A stretch of 64,000 nt of DNA from assembly GCF_013344475.1 (NCBI RefSeq), contig NZ_JABUOU010000004.1, forward strand, positions 1 through 64,000. The letters run 5' to 3'. A program made the translations under genes and the position numbers. The DNA comes from Martelella limonii. Its GTDB lineage: Bacteria; Pseudomonadota; Alphaproteobacteria; Rhizobiales; Rhizobiaceae. The notes beneath the pieces were generated by a model, which saw nothing but the letters and a program-made list of their open reading frames with translations, was not told where the DNA came from and made no database searches. This document shows, piece by piece, positions 28,348 through 38,058 of this stretch; position 1 is the stretch's first letter; every line of letters begins with the position of its first letter.

Positions 28348-29136
28348 CTACATGCCCGCCGAATAGCGCTCCCATGCACCGCCTGGCGCGGTTGCCGCGG
28401 CAAGCGCCTGCAGGTTGTTGCTGGCCTGCTCGGCAGAAAGGCCGCTGGTTGCCACCGCCTGCGCTTCGGCCTGCTTGCCCTGAAGCGCCAGCACGAGACC
28501 GAGATTGAGGCGGACATCGGCCCCCGCATCACGGCTTGCCACGGCCTGGCGCAGAAGGTTCTCGGCTGTCGTCAGATCATGGGTCAGCACATAGGATGTC
28601 GCCATTGCCGACAGCACATCGGGATTGTTCGGCGAAAGACTGAGCGCCTTGCGGTAGGACATGCGCGCCTCGGTCGTCTTGCCCATCTGGTCGAGGATCG
28701 TGCCCTCATCCATGTAGACCCTCCAGTCGTTCGGGCTCAGCCTCTGGGCATTCCTGACGGTTCTGAGCGCATCCGGAAAGTGTCCGAGCGCTGCCTGGGA
28801 GCGCGCATAATAGAGCTGCGCCTTACCGGAATCGGGATTGAGGGCTGCAACCTGGCGCATCACCTCGTTCGCCTTGTTGTAATCGCCCGTGGCCTTCAGA
28901 TATTCCGAATATTCGATGGCGCTGCTGAGCCTGCTGGGGCGCGAGAGGAATGCGGTCTCAAGACGGTAGTTGACCTGCGTCTGCTCAGCGAGCGAAAGTC
29001 CGGCAAAATCCTCCGCCGTGCGATATGATCCATTTGACGATCCGCTGCCGCGCACGCTCGCGCAACCTGACAAGGCGATAAGTCCTGCAGCAAGCAATGC
29101 CGCCGCGCGCGTCGCACGACCGGTAGAATTCTTCAT
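28348..29136 (-). CDS. TPR-repeat lipoprotein (TadD-like)
   Basis: Exported lipoprotein of 262 aa. A signal peptide ends in the lipobox LSGC (Cys25). At least four tetratricopeptide repeats follow, for example ATGDYNKANEVMRQVAALNP, ALGHFPDALRTVRNAQRLSP and QMGKTTEARMSYRKALSLSP. It resembles TadD, the pilotin-like TPR lipoprotein of Flp/Tad pilus assembly, but no other tad genes are in the window. It could also be a general outer-membrane assembly TPR protein. Confidence 0.8.
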   Translation of the reverse strand: MKNSTGRATRAAALLAAGLIALSGCASVRGSGSSNGSYRTAEDFAGLSLAEQTQVNYRLETAFLSRPSRLSSAIEYSEYLKATGDYNKANEVMRQVAALNPDSGKAQLYYARSQAALGHFPDALRTVRNAQRLSPNDWRVYMDEGTILDQMGKTTEARMSYRKALSLSPNNPDVLSAMATSYVLTHDLTTAENLLRQAVASRDAGADVRLNLGLVLALQGKQAEAQAVATSGLSAEQASNNLQALAAATAPGGAWERYSAGM

Positions 29137-29258
29137 CTCAGTTCACTCTCCGTCTGTTCTCAGCGATGATATGGGGTATGGAACCACTGACGCCGACCCA
29201 GGATACTTTACAGAAAACGATTTCCCGCGAAAATAAGCCGCCAGACCAGACCCGAGCC

Positions 29259-30638
29259 ATGATCATGCCCCTCTTCCAGTATGCCGAACGTAAAAGCCCC
29301 TTCAGTCCCATTCAAGCGGAAACGAGACCGCTCTACGCCCTAACGCAGTCTGCGGCGGAAAAGTTGCCCGAAAATATCCGCGCCTTCGCGACCGCCGCAG
29401 GCTTTGGCGCGCGAGAGGGAGAGTGCCTGCTTTTTCCCGGCGCGGAAGGCGGGCTCGGCGGAGCCCTGTTCGGCCTCGGTTCAGGGGAAAATCCGTTTGT
29501 CTTCGGGCGCCTGTCTAAGCTCCTGCCGGCAGGCGACTGGCGGCTTGAAGACCATGAGGGCGATGCCACGCTTGCGCTGACGGCCTTTGCTGCGGGCAGC
29601 TATCGCTTTGAGCGCTATCTGAAGCCGGCTGCCAGGTCCGTGCGCCTTGCCGTGCCGGAAGGGGTCGCGATTGCCGAAATCGAACGGGTATGGGCTGCCA
29701 TCGCGCTTGCCCGCGATCTCGTCAACACGCCTGCAAACGACATGCAGCCCGACCATCTGGAAGAGGTGTTTTCAGCGCTTGCAAACCACTACCAGGCATC
29801 GTTCAAGTCCATCCGCGGCGACGATCTGCTTCCGGCGGGCTTCCCGCTCGTTCATGCCGTCGGCCGTGCGGGCGAAAAGGCGCCACGGCTGATGGAGATG
29901 CGCTGGGGCCGCAAGGGCGCGCGCCTCGTCACGCTCGTCGGCAAGGGCGTCTGCTTCGACACCGGCGGCCTCGATCTCAAGCCCTCTTCCGGCATGGCGC
30001 TGATGAAGAAGGATATGGGCGGGGCGGCCAATGTGCTGGCGCTTTCGCTGATGATCATGGATGCCGGCCTCGACGTCGATCTGAGAGTGATCATTCCGAG
30101 CGTCGAGAATTCGGTCGCAGGCAATGCATTCCGTCCGGGCGACATCTACCGTTCACGCAAGGGCCTGACGGTGCAGATCGACAATACCGATGCCGAAGGC
30201 CGGCTGATCCTTGCCGATGCGCTTACCTATGCGGATGAGGAACTGCCCGATCTGCTGATCGACATGGCGACGCTGACCGGCGCCGCCCGCGTTGCCCTCG
30301 GCCCGGACATCGCCCCGTTCTTTACAACGTCGGATGAATTTGCGGCGTCGCTCGGCGAGGCCGGGAACCGCCTCGGCGATCCGGTCTGGCGCATGCCGCT
30401 CTTTGCGGGTTACGAAACAAAGCTCAAGACCGGGATTGCCGATCTCACCAATGCGCCCGCAGGCGGAATGGCCGGAGCGATTACAGCCGCGCTGTTTCTC
30501 AAGCAGTTCGTCAGCCGCGCCCGCAGTTGGGCCCATTTCGATATCTACGCTTACGCACAGAACGACCGCGACTTCGGCCCTGCCGGGGGCGAGGCACAGG
30601 CGATCCGCGCCATTTTCGAAACCATACGCAAGGCCTGA
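29259..30638 (+). CDS. M17-family leucyl aminopeptidase
   Basis: Cytosolic two-metal exopeptidase that removes N-terminal residues from peptides. The core contains GKGVCFDTGGLDLKPSSGM (first metal site), KKDMGGAANVL (catalytic Lys), and the family signature NTDAEGRLILADAL. Length is 459 aa from ATG 29259; ATG 29265 is also possible and a longer frame to 29166 is unlikely. The N-terminal domain is shorter than in E. coli PepA, matching the alphaproteobacterial sub-type that pairs with NlpC/P60. It is followed after 3 bases by the NlpC/P60 gene. Confidence 0.92.
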   Translation: MIMPLFQYAERKSPFSPIQAETRPLYALTQSAAEKLPENIRAFATAAGFGAREGECLLFPGAEGGLGGALFGLGSGENPFVFGRLSKLLPAGDWRLEDHEGDATLALTAFAAGSYRFERYLKPAARSVRLAVPEGVAIAEIERVWAAIALARDLVNTPANDMQPDHLEEVFSALANHYQASFKSIRGDDLLPAGFPLVHAVGRAGEKAPRLMEMRWGRKGARLVTLVGKGVCFDTGGLDLKPSSGMALMKKDMGGAANVLALSLMIMDAGLDVDLRVIIPSVENSVAGNAFRPGDIYRSRKGLTVQIDNTDAEGRLILADALTYADEELPDLLIDMATLTGAARVALGPDIAPFFTTSDEFAASLGEAGNRLGDPVWRMPLFAGYETKLKTGIADLTNAPAGGMAGAITAALFLKQFVSRARSWAHFDIYAYAQNDRDFGPAGGEAQAIRAIFETIRKA

Positions 30639-30641
30639 CCC

Positions 30642-31499
30642 ATGGAACTCGACCGCCGGCTGCACGCATTCAGGGACGACCTTGCCGACGCCCGGCTTTC
30701 CGGCATCGTCAGGTCGGAACGCTTTGCCGATCCGGTTCAAGCCCAGGTGATCGTTCCGGTCGCGCCGCTGAGGCGCAAGCCTTCGCATTCGGCGGGCCTC
30801 GACACCCAGTTGCTCTACGGCGAAACCGTCGACATCTTCGAGCGGGCGGATGGCTGGCTGTGGGTCCAGTCGCGCTTCGACTGCTATGTCGGCTATCTGC
30901 CGGAGGATATGGTTGCGGAGGGTCATCACCCGGCCGCGACCCATCTGATCGCGGCGCCGCGTACCTTCCTCTATCCCGAGCCAGACCTGAAGCTCAGTCC
31001 GGTTTCCGCGCTTTCCATGGCAAGCCGGATGGTGTTCGTCGACGAAGCGGAAGTGCGGGGTACGCGCTATCTGCTGACGGAAGAAGGCACCGCCGTCTTT
31101 GCCGATCACTGTTTTCCGGTCGGCAAGCCGTTCGAACGCGATCCGGTAAAGACGGCGCTGCGCTTTCTCGAAACGCCGTATCTCTGGGGCGGCCGCTCCG
31201 GTTTCGGGCTCGATTGCTCGGCGCTGGTGCAGATCTCGATGATCATGGCGGGACGGAACGTGCCGCGCGATTCCGACATGCAGGAGCTGATGGATGGCGA
31301 ACCGGTGACACGGCGCGCCCTGAAGCGCGGCGACCTCGTATTCTGGAAAGGTCATGTGGGGCTGATGGAGGATACCAAGACGCTGGTGCACGCCAATGGC
31401 GCCACCATGCGCGTCACACGGGAAAACCTCGACCATGCGATTACCCGCATCGCCCCCTTCTACGGCAACCCGACCTCCTATCTGCGCGCTGCGAAATAG
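30642..31499 (+). CDS. NlpC/P60-family cysteine peptidase with SH3-like domains
   Basis: A 285-aa dipeptidyl-peptidase-type protein. The N-terminal half holds two bacterial SH3-like modules (VIVPVAPLRRKPSHSAGLDT to VGYLPEDMV, then a second one to VFADHCFPVG). The catalytic domain has Cys in GFGLDCSALVQ and His in GHVGLMEDTKTLVHANG. No signal peptide is evident, so it probably works in the cytosol on imported murein peptides. Tight coupling to the M17 aminopeptidase suggests a joint role in recycling cell-wall peptides. Confidence 0.9.
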   Translation: MELDRRLHAFRDDLADARLSGIVRSERFADPVQAQVIVPVAPLRRKPSHSAGLDTQLLYGETVDIFERADGWLWVQSRFDCYVGYLPEDMVAEGHHPAATHLIAAPRTFLYPEPDLKLSPVSALSMASRMVFVDEAEVRGTRYLLTEEGTAVFADHCFPVGKPFERDPVKTALRFLETPYLWGGRSGFGLDCSALVQISMIMAGRNVPRDSDMQELMDGEPVTRRALKRGDLVFWKGHVGLMEDTKTLVHANGATMRVTRENLDHAITRIAPFYGNPTSYLRAAK

Positions 31500-31570
31500 G
31501 ACGCTGGGGCTTTCCCGATCGGCCGCTCGAATATCCCCCCCACCGGAAGGATGCCGCCGGCGTCTGTCGA

Positions 31571-34048
31571 TCACGCCGGCCGCGCGCTACCGAGGAGCCT
31601 TTTTCCGAAGCGCTTCAGGCGCAGCGCATTGGTCAGTACAAAGACGCTCGAAAGCCCCATGGCGGCCGCGGCCAGCATCGGCGACAGCAGCACGCCTGCC
31701 ACCGGATAAAGGAGGCCGGCTGCGACGGGAATCAGAACAACATTGTAGGCAAAGGCCCAGAACAGGTTTTCGGCGATATTGCGCATCACCGCCCGTGAAA
31801 GGGCAATCGCGTTGACGACGCCCGCAAGATCGCCCGCCATCAGCACCACATCGGCGGTCTCGATGGCGATATCGGTGCCCGTGCCGATCGCGATGCCGGT
31901 ATCGGCTGCGGCAAGGGCCGGTGCATCATTGATGCCGTCCCCGGCAAAGGCGATCGCGCCGTGGGCTGCCCTGAGCCTTTGAAGCGCTGCGAACTTGCCG
32001 TCCGGCAGCACATCAGCGACCACGGTGTCGATGCCGACTTCGGCGGCGATCGACCGCGCCGTCGCTTCATTGTCGCCGGTGATCATCGCCGTCTTCAGCC
32101 CGCTTTCAACAAGCGCTGCGATCGCGGCCTTTGCGGACGGCTTGACCGGATCGGAAACGCCGATCAGACCGGCGGCACGGTGATCGACGGCGATATAGAG
32201 CAGCGATCGCGCCTTGCCGGCAAGCCGGCTGGCATCGTCATCGAGGGTCGCCACATCGATGCCGCGCTTTTCCATGAACCGCCTGGCGCCGATCGCAACG
32301 GGTTTGCCGCCGACCGAGGCTGCGACGCCGAAGCCCGGCACCGCCTCGAAGCCCTCGGCCTTTTCAGGATCAAGCTTTCGCTCCCGCGCACCTTCCACCA
32401 CCGCCTCTGCAAGCGGGTGTTCCGAACCGGCCTCCACGGCCGCGGCAAGCGCAAGCAGCGCGTCATCGTCAAACCCTTCCAGCGTGACGATGTCGGTCAC
32501 CTGCGGACGGCCCTCGGTTAACGTGCCGGTCTTGTCGAAGGCGACGATCCGCGTGTCGCGAAGGGTCTGCAAGGCCTCGCCATTCCTGAACAGGACCCCG
32601 GTTTCCGCCGCCCTTCCCGTGCCGACCATGATCGAGGTCGGGGTGGCAAGACCCATGGCACATGGGCAGGCGATGATCAGCACGGCCACCGCGTTGACCA
32701 GCGCGAAGGAAAAGGCAGGCGCGGGGCCGAAGACCAGCCAGACGATGAAGGTCAAAACGGCCGCCGCCAGCACCGCCGGCACGAACCAGGCTGTCACCTT
32801 GTCGACCATGGCCTGCACGGGAAGTTTCGCGCCCTGAGCGGTCTCCACCATCTCGACGATCCGGGCAAGCACGGTATCGGAACCGATCGCCGTCGCGCGG
32901 AACGTGAAGCTGCCGGTCTTGTTGATGGTGCCGCCTGTCACGGCGTCGCCCTCGCCCTTTCCCACCGGCACCGGTTCGCCTGAAATCATCGATTCGTCGA
33001 CATGCGACTGGCCTTCGAGGACCGTGCCATCCACCGCCACGCGCTCGCCGGGCCGGACCACAACGATATCGCCGCGAACAACGTCGGCAATCGCAATGTC
33101 GCGGGTTTCGCCGTCGCGTTCCACCCGCGCTGTCTTTGGCTGCAGCCCCATCAGATGGGTGATGGCCGCAGATGTTCGCCCCTTGGCGCGCGCCTCGAGA
33201 TAGCGGCCGAGCAGGATCAGGGTGACGATCACCGCGGCACTCTCGAAATAGACCTGCGCGGCGCCGGAGGGGAAAAGCTGCGGCGCGAAGGTCGCAAGCG
33301 TCGAATAGGCCCAGGCCGCAAGCGAGCCCAGCATCACCAGCGCGTTCATGTCGGGGGCAAGCCGCCTGAACGAAGCAGCGCCATGGCGGATGAAGCGGCG
33401 ACCGGGGCCGAAAACGACAATCGTCGCCAGCACGAAGTACAGGATATGCAGCGGAAACGTGCCGACGGCTGCCATCAGCCCGTGCCCGAGCCGCGGGACA
33501 AGATGCGATCCCATTTCCAGTACGAACAGCGGCAGGGTGAAGGCGAGCGCAACGAAGAAATCGCGCTTCAGCGCCGCCTGTTCCCTTTCCCTGCGGTCCG
33601 CCTGGCTATCGGCCTCGCCGGCGCGGTCATTGACGGGATGCGCCTCATAGCCGGCCTTTTCGACCGCAGCCACCAATGCGCTGGCTGAGGCAGAGGTCCT
33701 GACCGTGGCCCGTTCGCTTGCCAGGTTTACATGCGCCTCCGCAACGCCTGGCACCCGCATCAGGGCCCTTTCGACATTGCCGACGCAGGATGCGCAACTC
33801 ATCCCGGAAATCCCGAGCTCCAGCGTCGTCATCTCGACGCCGTAGCCCGCCTTTTCGATCGCCTCGACGACGGCCGCGCCCGCAAGCGGATCCTTCAGCA
33901 GAACCTCGGCCCGCTCTGTGGCAAGATTGACGGAGACATTCTCGACGCCTTCGACCTTGCCGACCGCCCGTTCGACATTCGCCACGCAGGAAGCGCAGCT
34001 CATGCCGGTGACAGGCAGGCTCATGCGGGTTGCGATCGTCTGTTCCAT
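31571..34048 (-). CDS. copA: Cu(+)-exporting P1B-type ATPase
   Basis: Inner-membrane pump of 825 aa that expels Cu(I). Two N-terminal heavy-metal-associated domains carry [10 protein letters not shown] and [10 protein letters not shown]. The transmembrane CPC motif is in [13 protein letters not shown], the phosphorylated aspartate in DKTGTLTEG, and the hinge motif in [10 protein letters not shown]. The A-domain SGEPVPV is also present. A separate HMA chaperone gene lies 52 bases upstream in the same operon, preceded by a MerR/CueR-type promoter. Rhizobial literature uses actP or copA for this protein. Confidence 0.96.
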   Translation of the reverse strand: MEQTIATRMSLPVTGMSCASCVANVERAVGKVEGVENVSVNLATERAEVLLKDPLAGAAVVEAIEKAGYGVEMTTLELGISGMSCASCVGNVERALMRVPGVAEAHVNLASERATVRTSASASALVAAVEKAGYEAHPVNDRAGEADSQADRREREQAALKRDFFVALAFTLPLFVLEMGSHLVPRLGHGLMAAVGTFPLHILYFVLATIVVFGPGRRFIRHGAASFRRLAPDMNALVMLGSLAAWAYSTLATFAPQLFPSGAAQVYFESAAVIVTLILLGRYLEARAKGRTSAAITHLMGLQPKTARVERDGETRDIAIADVVRGDIVVVRPGERVAVDGTVLEGQSHVDESMISGEPVPVGKGEGDAVTGGTINKTGSFTFRATAIGSDTVLARIVEMVETAQGAKLPVQAMVDKVTAWFVPAVLAAAVLTFIVWLVFGPAPAFSFALVNAVAVLIIACPCAMGLATPTSIMVGTGRAAETGVLFRNGEALQTLRDTRIVAFDKTGTLTEGRPQVTDIVTLEGFDDDALLALAAAVEAGSEHPLAEAVVEGARERKLDPEKAEGFEAVPGFGVAASVGGKPVAIGARRFMEKRGIDVATLDDDASRLAGKARSLLYIAVDHRAAGLIGVSDPVKPSAKAAIAALVESGLKTAMITGDNEATARSIAAEVGIDTVVADVLPDGKFAALQRLRAAHGAIAFAGDGINDAPALAAADTGIAIGTGTDIAIETADVVLMAGDLAGVVNAIALSRAVMRNIAENLFWAFAYNVVLIPVAAGLLYPVAGVLLSPMLAAAAMGLSSVFVLTNALRLKRFGKRLLGSARPA

Positions 34049-34100
34049 CGTCCTGTTCCTTCGTTTCGCCGTGTCTCGAAAAGGGGCCGCAGCAACGGCC

Positions 34101-34304
34101 TTATTCGATCACCTCGTAACCTGCTTCTTCCACCGCCTTGACCGCGTCATCCCGCGTGGCGGGGGCTGCCAGTTCGAACCGGGCCTGCTTTCTTTCCAGG
34201 CTGACATCCACATTGCTGATGCCGGCAACGCCCATCAGTGCATTGCGCACGCTCGTCACGCAGCCGCCGCAGCCCATGCCCTTGATGTTGAGCTTCTCGT
34301 TCAT
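34101..34304 (-). CDS. Copper chaperone, CopZ-like HMA protein
   Basis: A 67-aa single heavy-metal-associated domain with the binding motif [11 protein letters not shown] near residues 9-19 and the usual ferredoxin-like pattern ending AGYEV. It would shuttle Cu(I) to CopA. The motif GCGGC is a variant of the GMTCxxC consensus but keeps both cysteines. First gene of the copper operon. Confidence 0.9.
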   Translation of the reverse strand: MNEKLNIKGMGCGGCVTSVRNALMGVAGISNVDVSLERKQARFELAAPATRDDAVKAVEEAGYEVIE

Positions 34305-34331
34305 CGTCGTTCTCCTGATCGTTGTTGTGAT

Positions 34332-34365
34332 CGCAAGGTGGGGCTTCCAGTTGCTGGAAGGTCAA
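34332..34365 (-). promoter_or_regulatory. MerR-family (CueR/HmrR) type copper-responsive promoter
   Basis: On the minus strand the -35 TTGACC is followed by an over-long 19-bp spacer that contains the perfect dyad CTTCCAG-N3-CTGGAAG (34344-34360), then a CACCTT -10. This is the layout of E. coli copA promoters activated by CueR. It lies just upstream of the chaperone-copA operon. No cueR/hmrR gene is in the window. Confidence 0.82.
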
Positions 34366-34454
34366 GAGGTGCCGTGCAATTTTCAGCAAGCGATCATCTT
34401 GAAAAACCGGATTGTCTCTGTCTTTGATCGATGAAACCGAACAGGAGATGCATG

Positions 34455-35084
34455 ATGGACCTTCATGTCTGGCTCGCCTTTGCCGCCGCCTCGACCGCGC
34501 TGCTGCTGATCCCCGGCCCGACGGTGCTGCTGGTGCTGAGCTATGCGGTGAGCCAGGGACGCCGGGTGGCGCTGGCAACGGTCGCGGGCGTCGCACTCGG
34601 CGATTTCATCGCCATGACGGCGTCGCTGGCCGGTCTTGGCGCACTGGTGCTGGCCTCCGCCAAGCTGTTCCTGCTCCTGAAATGGGTGGGCGCGGCCTAT
34701 CTCGTCTATCTCGGCATCAAGCTCTTTTGCAGCAAGGCGATCGGCGAAGATGTGCCGGACTCCTCAAAAGTCACGCTCTCGCCGCGCCATGTATTCTTCA
34801 ACGCACTGACGGTGACGGCGCTGAACCCGAAATCGATCGTGTTCTTCATCGCCTTCGTGCCGCAATTCGTGAACCCGCATGCAAGCCTGGTGCCGCAATT
34901 TGCGATCCTGATTGCCACCTTTGTCGGCTTTGCAGCGGTGAATACGCTTGCCTACGCACTGCTTGCCGACAGGTTGAGGACACGCCTCTCCTCGCCTTCC
35001 GTCAGGGCGCTTCTTCCCCGGCTCGGCGGGGGCGCGCTCGTGGCCATGGGGATCGCCACCGCAGCCTGGCGCCGGGCCGGCTGA
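34455..35084 (+). CDS. LysE/RhtB-family amino-acid exporter
   Basis: Inner-membrane protein of 209 aa with about six helices. The family signature LLIPGPTVLLVLSYAVSQGRR lies at the N terminus; AALGDF-type and KWVGAAYLVYLGIK motifs follow. Members export lysine, homoserine, threonine or related compounds. ATG 34455 is chosen because AGGAG ends seven bases before it; earlier ATGs are too close. The next gene is riboswitch-controlled metA, which uses homoserine, so a homoserine link is conceivable but unproved. Confidence 0.87.
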   Translation: MDLHVWLAFAAASTALLLIPGPTVLLVLSYAVSQGRRVALATVAGVALGDFIAMTASLAGLGALVLASAKLFLLLKWVGAAYLVYLGIKLFCSKAIGEDVPDSSKVTLSPRHVFFNALTVTALNPKSIVFFIAFVPQFVNPHASLVPQFAILIATFVGFAAVNTLAYALLADRLRTRLSSPSVRALLPRLGGGALVAMGIATAAWRRAG

Positions 35085-35129
35085 GCCCAAAGATTGACGT
35101 CTGCCCCTTGCAGCGCTATCTAGCTTTTT

Positions 35130-35185
35130 CTTCGTGGTGATTTGGCCGGCCGGCTTGCAGCCACGTTAAACAAGTCGCTAAAGGG
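35130..35185 (+). promoter_or_regulatory. SAM-II riboswitch (metA leader)
   Basis: The conserved SAM-II core is readable: TCGTGGTGATTTG at 35132-35144, GCTTGCAGCCACGTTAAA at 35153-35170, and AAGTCGCTAAAG at 35172-35183, which together form the H-type pseudoknot. GTGG in the first segment pairs with CCAC in the second. The element lies 70 bases upstream of metA, its classic location in alphaproteobacteria. Binding of S-adenosylmethionine would lower metA expression. Confidence 0.93.
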
Positions 35186-35203
35186 CCGAGCGAGCGGAAG
35201 CCC

Positions 35204-35236
35204 CCGGCCTGCGATTTGTACGCGGCCGGTTTTCTG
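35204..35236 (+). terminator. Terminator-like hairpin between the SAM-II riboswitch and metA
   Basis: CCGGCC-t-GCG pairs with CGC-GGCCGG (nine base pairs with one bulged T, seven-base loop), then TTTTCTGTTT. It sits between the riboswitch and the metA start. The riboswitch region also contains GGCCGGCCGG (about 35144-35153), which could pair alternatively with CCGGCC, so transcriptional attenuation is plausible. Confidence 0.7.
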
Positions 35237-35253
35237 TTTGTACGGGTGCGATT

Positions 35254-36186
35254 ATGCCGATCAAGATTCCAGACACATTGCCCGCCTACGAAACGCTGGT
35301 TGCGGAAGGCGTGCGGGTCAAGACGGAAACGGTTGCGGAGCGGCAGGATATCCGTCCGCTTCACTTCGGCCTGCTCAATCTCATGCCGAACAAGATCAAG
35401 ACCGAGGTCCAGTTCGCGCGCCTCCTTGGCGCCTCGCCGCTGCAGATCGAACTGTCGCTGATCCGCGTCGGCGGTCACAAAGCCAAGAACACGCCGATCG
35501 AGCATCTGCTGTCGTTCTACAACACCTGGGACGAGGTCTCGGATCGCAAGTTCGATGGTTTCATCATTACCGGTGCGCCGGTGGAAACCATCGACTTCGA
35601 GGAGGTCACCTACTGGGACGAGCTCAAGCAGATCCTCGACTGGACCACCACGAACTGCCATTCGACGATGAATATCTGCTGGGGCGCGATGGCGGCCGCC
35701 TATCACTTTCATGGCGTGCCGAAGGCGCTTCTGGAGAAGAAGGCGTTCGGCGTCTACCGCCACCGCAACCTGAAACCGGCCTCGGTCTATCTCAACGGGT
35801 TTTCCGACGATTTCCAGGTGCCGGTTTCGCGCTGGACAGAGGTGCGCCGGGAAGACCTCGCCAAGGCTGACGGCGTCGAAATCCTGATCGATTCCGATAC
35901 TGTCGGCCCCTGTCTCGCCCAGGAAGATTTCGCCAACCGGCTCTACATGTTCAATCATATCGAATATGATTCCAACTCGCTTGGCGACGAATACCGGCGC
36001 GATGTCGAGGCCAATGTGCCTGTCGATCTGCCGCATAATTATTTCCCCGGCGACGATCCTGAGAAAACGCCCCAGAACCGCTGGCGCTCGCATGCGCATC
36101 TGCTGTTCGGCAACTGGATCAACGAAGTCTACCAGACGACGCCGTATCATCTGGAAGAAATCGGCCAAGACCGGGCGGGCGCTTGA
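35254..36186 (+). CDS. metA: Homoserine O-acetyltransferase/succinyltransferase (MetA family)
   Basis: Acylates homoserine at the start of methionine synthesis. The 310-aa sequence has the catalytic cysteine Cys142 (NICWGAM) and the His235/Glu237 pair (FNHIEYD). Residue 111 is glutamate ([11 protein letters not shown]). In characterised MetA enzymes Glu at this position selects acetyl-CoA, whereas E. coli has Gly and uses succinyl-CoA, so acetyl transfer is predicted. Expression is under the SAM-II element upstream. Confidence 0.95.
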   Translation: MPIKIPDTLPAYETLVAEGVRVKTETVAERQDIRPLHFGLLNLMPNKIKTEVQFARLLGASPLQIELSLIRVGGHKAKNTPIEHLLSFYNTWDEVSDRKFDGFIITGAPVETIDFEEVTYWDELKQILDWTTTNCHSTMNICWGAMAAAYHFHGVPKALLEKKAFGVYRHRNLKPASVYLNGFSDDFQVPVSRWTEVRREDLAKADGVEILIDSDTVGPCLAQEDFANRLYMFNHIEYDSNSLGDEYRRDVEANVPVDLPHNYFPGDDPEKTPQNRWRSHAHLLFGNWINEVYQTTPYHLEEIGQDRAGA

Positions 36187-36243
36187 AGCGTTCGCCAATC
36201 CGGCGCACTATCCGCGCCGCAATACATTATGCGGAGAAGTCAC

Positions 36244-37281
36244 ATGAATGCGCCTGAAACCTTCGGCACGACCCGTAACGGCGAGACCGTGTCCCGGGTC
36301 ACGATCTCCGGGGGCGGCCTGACCGCCAATATTCTCAACTGGGGCGCCGTGGTGCAGGATCTGCGCCTTGAAGGTCATTCCCATGCGCTGGTTCTGGGCT
36401 TCGACGATTTCGAGAATTATCTCGACTATTCGCCCTATTTCGGCGCCACGCCCGGCCGTTCGTCAAACCGCATCGCCGATGGCCGGTTTTCGATCGATGG
36501 TCAGGAATATCAGGTCGATCGCAACGAGAACGGCGTGACCAACCTCCACGGCGGCAGCGATGGAACAGGCGTCAGCCTCTGGGAATTCGAGGAGATCGGC
36601 GACGACAGGGTCACGCTCAAGATTGTCGATCGCGACGGCCGCGGCGGCTTTCCCGGCAATTGCACGATCCGCGCGCATTTCCAACTGAAGTCGCGCGGCG
36701 TGTTTTCCGTCGTCTACGAGAGCACGACCGACGCCCCGACGATCGCCAATATCTGCAATCACAGCTATTTCAATCTCGGCAACGGCACCGACACGCTGGA
36801 GCACCAGCTGATGATCGCCGCCGACCACTACCTGCCGACGGATGAGCGGCAGATCCCGACCGGCGAGATCCGGCCCGTGGCCGATACCCCCTTCGACTTC
36901 CGCAAGAGCCAGCCGATGAAGCGGGACTATCCCAACAGCCGGCAGGTGCTGTTTGACCATAATTTCTGCCTGTCGTCCGAACGCCGCGAAAAGCGCCCGG
37001 TGATCAGCGTGCGGTCCCCCTCCTCCGGCGTGACCATGGATGTCCTGACCACCGAGCCCGGCGTGCAGTTCTACACCGCCTTCAAGCTGGACGAGACCCC
37101 GGAAGGCCTGAGCGGCTTTCCCTATGGGCCCTTTGCCGGTTTCTGTCTCGAAACCCAGGTCTGGCCTGATGCGATCAACCAGCAGGGCTTTCCGAACGCA
37201 ATCCTCAGGCCCGGCCAAACCCTTCGCCAGGAAACGGACTACGTCTTCCGCAAGAGCGAGGTGAAGAAGCCCCAGGCCTGA
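36244..37281 (+). CDS. galM: Aldose 1-epimerase (galactose mutarotase)
   Basis: Interconverts alpha and beta anomers of aldoses. The 345-aa beta-sandwich protein has the GATPGRSSNRI region, the catalytic histidines in NLHGGSDGTG and NICNHSYFNLGN, and the catalytic glutamate in FCLETQVWPDA near the C terminus. ATG 36244 is preceded by GGAGAAG at the right distance; an earlier in-frame ATG is not. It lies 57 bases after metA and 7 bases before the YdcF gene. Confidence 0.9.
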   Translation: MNAPETFGTTRNGETVSRVTISGGGLTANILNWGAVVQDLRLEGHSHALVLGFDDFENYLDYSPYFGATPGRSSNRIADGRFSIDGQEYQVDRNENGVTNLHGGSDGTGVSLWEFEEIGDDRVTLKIVDRDGRGGFPGNCTIRAHFQLKSRGVFSVVYESTTDAPTIANICNHSYFNLGNGTDTLEHQLMIAADHYLPTDERQIPTGEIRPVADTPFDFRKSQPMKRDYPNSRQVLFDHNFCLSSERREKRPVISVRSPSSGVTMDVLTTEPGVQFYTAFKLDETPEGLSGFPYGPFAGFCLETQVWPDAINQQGFPNAILRPGQTLRQETDYVFRKSEVKKPQA

Positions 37282-37288
37282 GGCGCCG

Positions 37289-38047
37289 ATGTTCGTCCTC
37301 TCCAAACTGTTCTGGATGCTGCTCCAGCCACTGGCCTTTGCCTTTCTCAATGCGCTCGCCGCGTTCGTGTGCATCCTTCTCGCACGCAATGCCGCAGCCG
37401 CGGTGTTTTCGGGCCTTGCCGTTCTGACGCTGGGCATCGCCTGTTTCACCAATCTCGGCACGATGATGATGGCGGGGCTCGAGAACCGGTTCCCGCGCCC
37501 TACCCTTTCGCAACCGCCGGCCTGCGCGATCGTGCTCGGCGGCGGCATCAGCACAGGCATTTCGGCCCGGCGGCAAAGCTATGTTTTCTCGCGGGCAGCG
37601 GACCGCTACATCGAGACGCTGCGGCTCGCACGGCTTTATCCTGAGATGAAGATTCTGGTTACCGGAGGCGACAACGCCCTTTCCGGCAACATCAACGGCG
37701 AGGCCGATCCCGCTGCCCTCTTCTTCGCCGATCACGGGGTCGCCAGGGATCGCCTGATCTATGAACCGATGGCGCGCAACACGGCCGAAAACGCGCGGCT
37801 GACGACAGCCCTTCTGGCCAGCAGCAACATGACCGGGCCCTGCCTGCTGATAACCTCGGCCTATCACATGCCGCGCTCGATCGCGCTGTTCGAGAGGGAG
37901 CAACTGGCGGTAACGCCGTGGCCGGCGGATTACCGCACCGATGGAAATGTGCGTTTTGCGCTCAGCGTCGACAAACCGGTCATCAACGCAACCATGTTTT
38001 CGACGGCGCTCAGGGAATGGGCGGGAATGGCGCGGTCACGGGGCTGA
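37289..38047 (+). CDS. YdcF/DUF218-family membrane protein
   Basis: A 252-aa protein with two N-terminal membrane helices (LFWMLLQPLAFAFLNALAAFV and FSGLAVLTLGIACFTNLG) followed by a DUF218 domain: CAIVLGGGIS, KILVTGGDN, and LITSAYHMPRSIALF. The family includes SanA and ElyC, linked to envelope integrity and lipid-carrier metabolism, with no defined reaction. It follows galM by 7 bases and is convergent with irr, leaving only 11 bases between them. Confidence 0.85.
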   Translation: MFVLSKLFWMLLQPLAFAFLNALAAFVCILLARNAAAAVFSGLAVLTLGIACFTNLGTMMMAGLENRFPRPTLSQPPACAIVLGGGISTGISARRQSYVFSRAADRYIETLRLARLYPEMKILVTGGDNALSGNINGEADPAALFFADHGVARDRLIYEPMARNTAENARLTTALLASSNMTGPCLLITSAYHMPRSIALFEREQLAVTPWPADYRTDGNVRFALSVDKPVINATMFSTALREWAGMARSRG

Positions 38048-38058
38048 CCGCTGCATGG

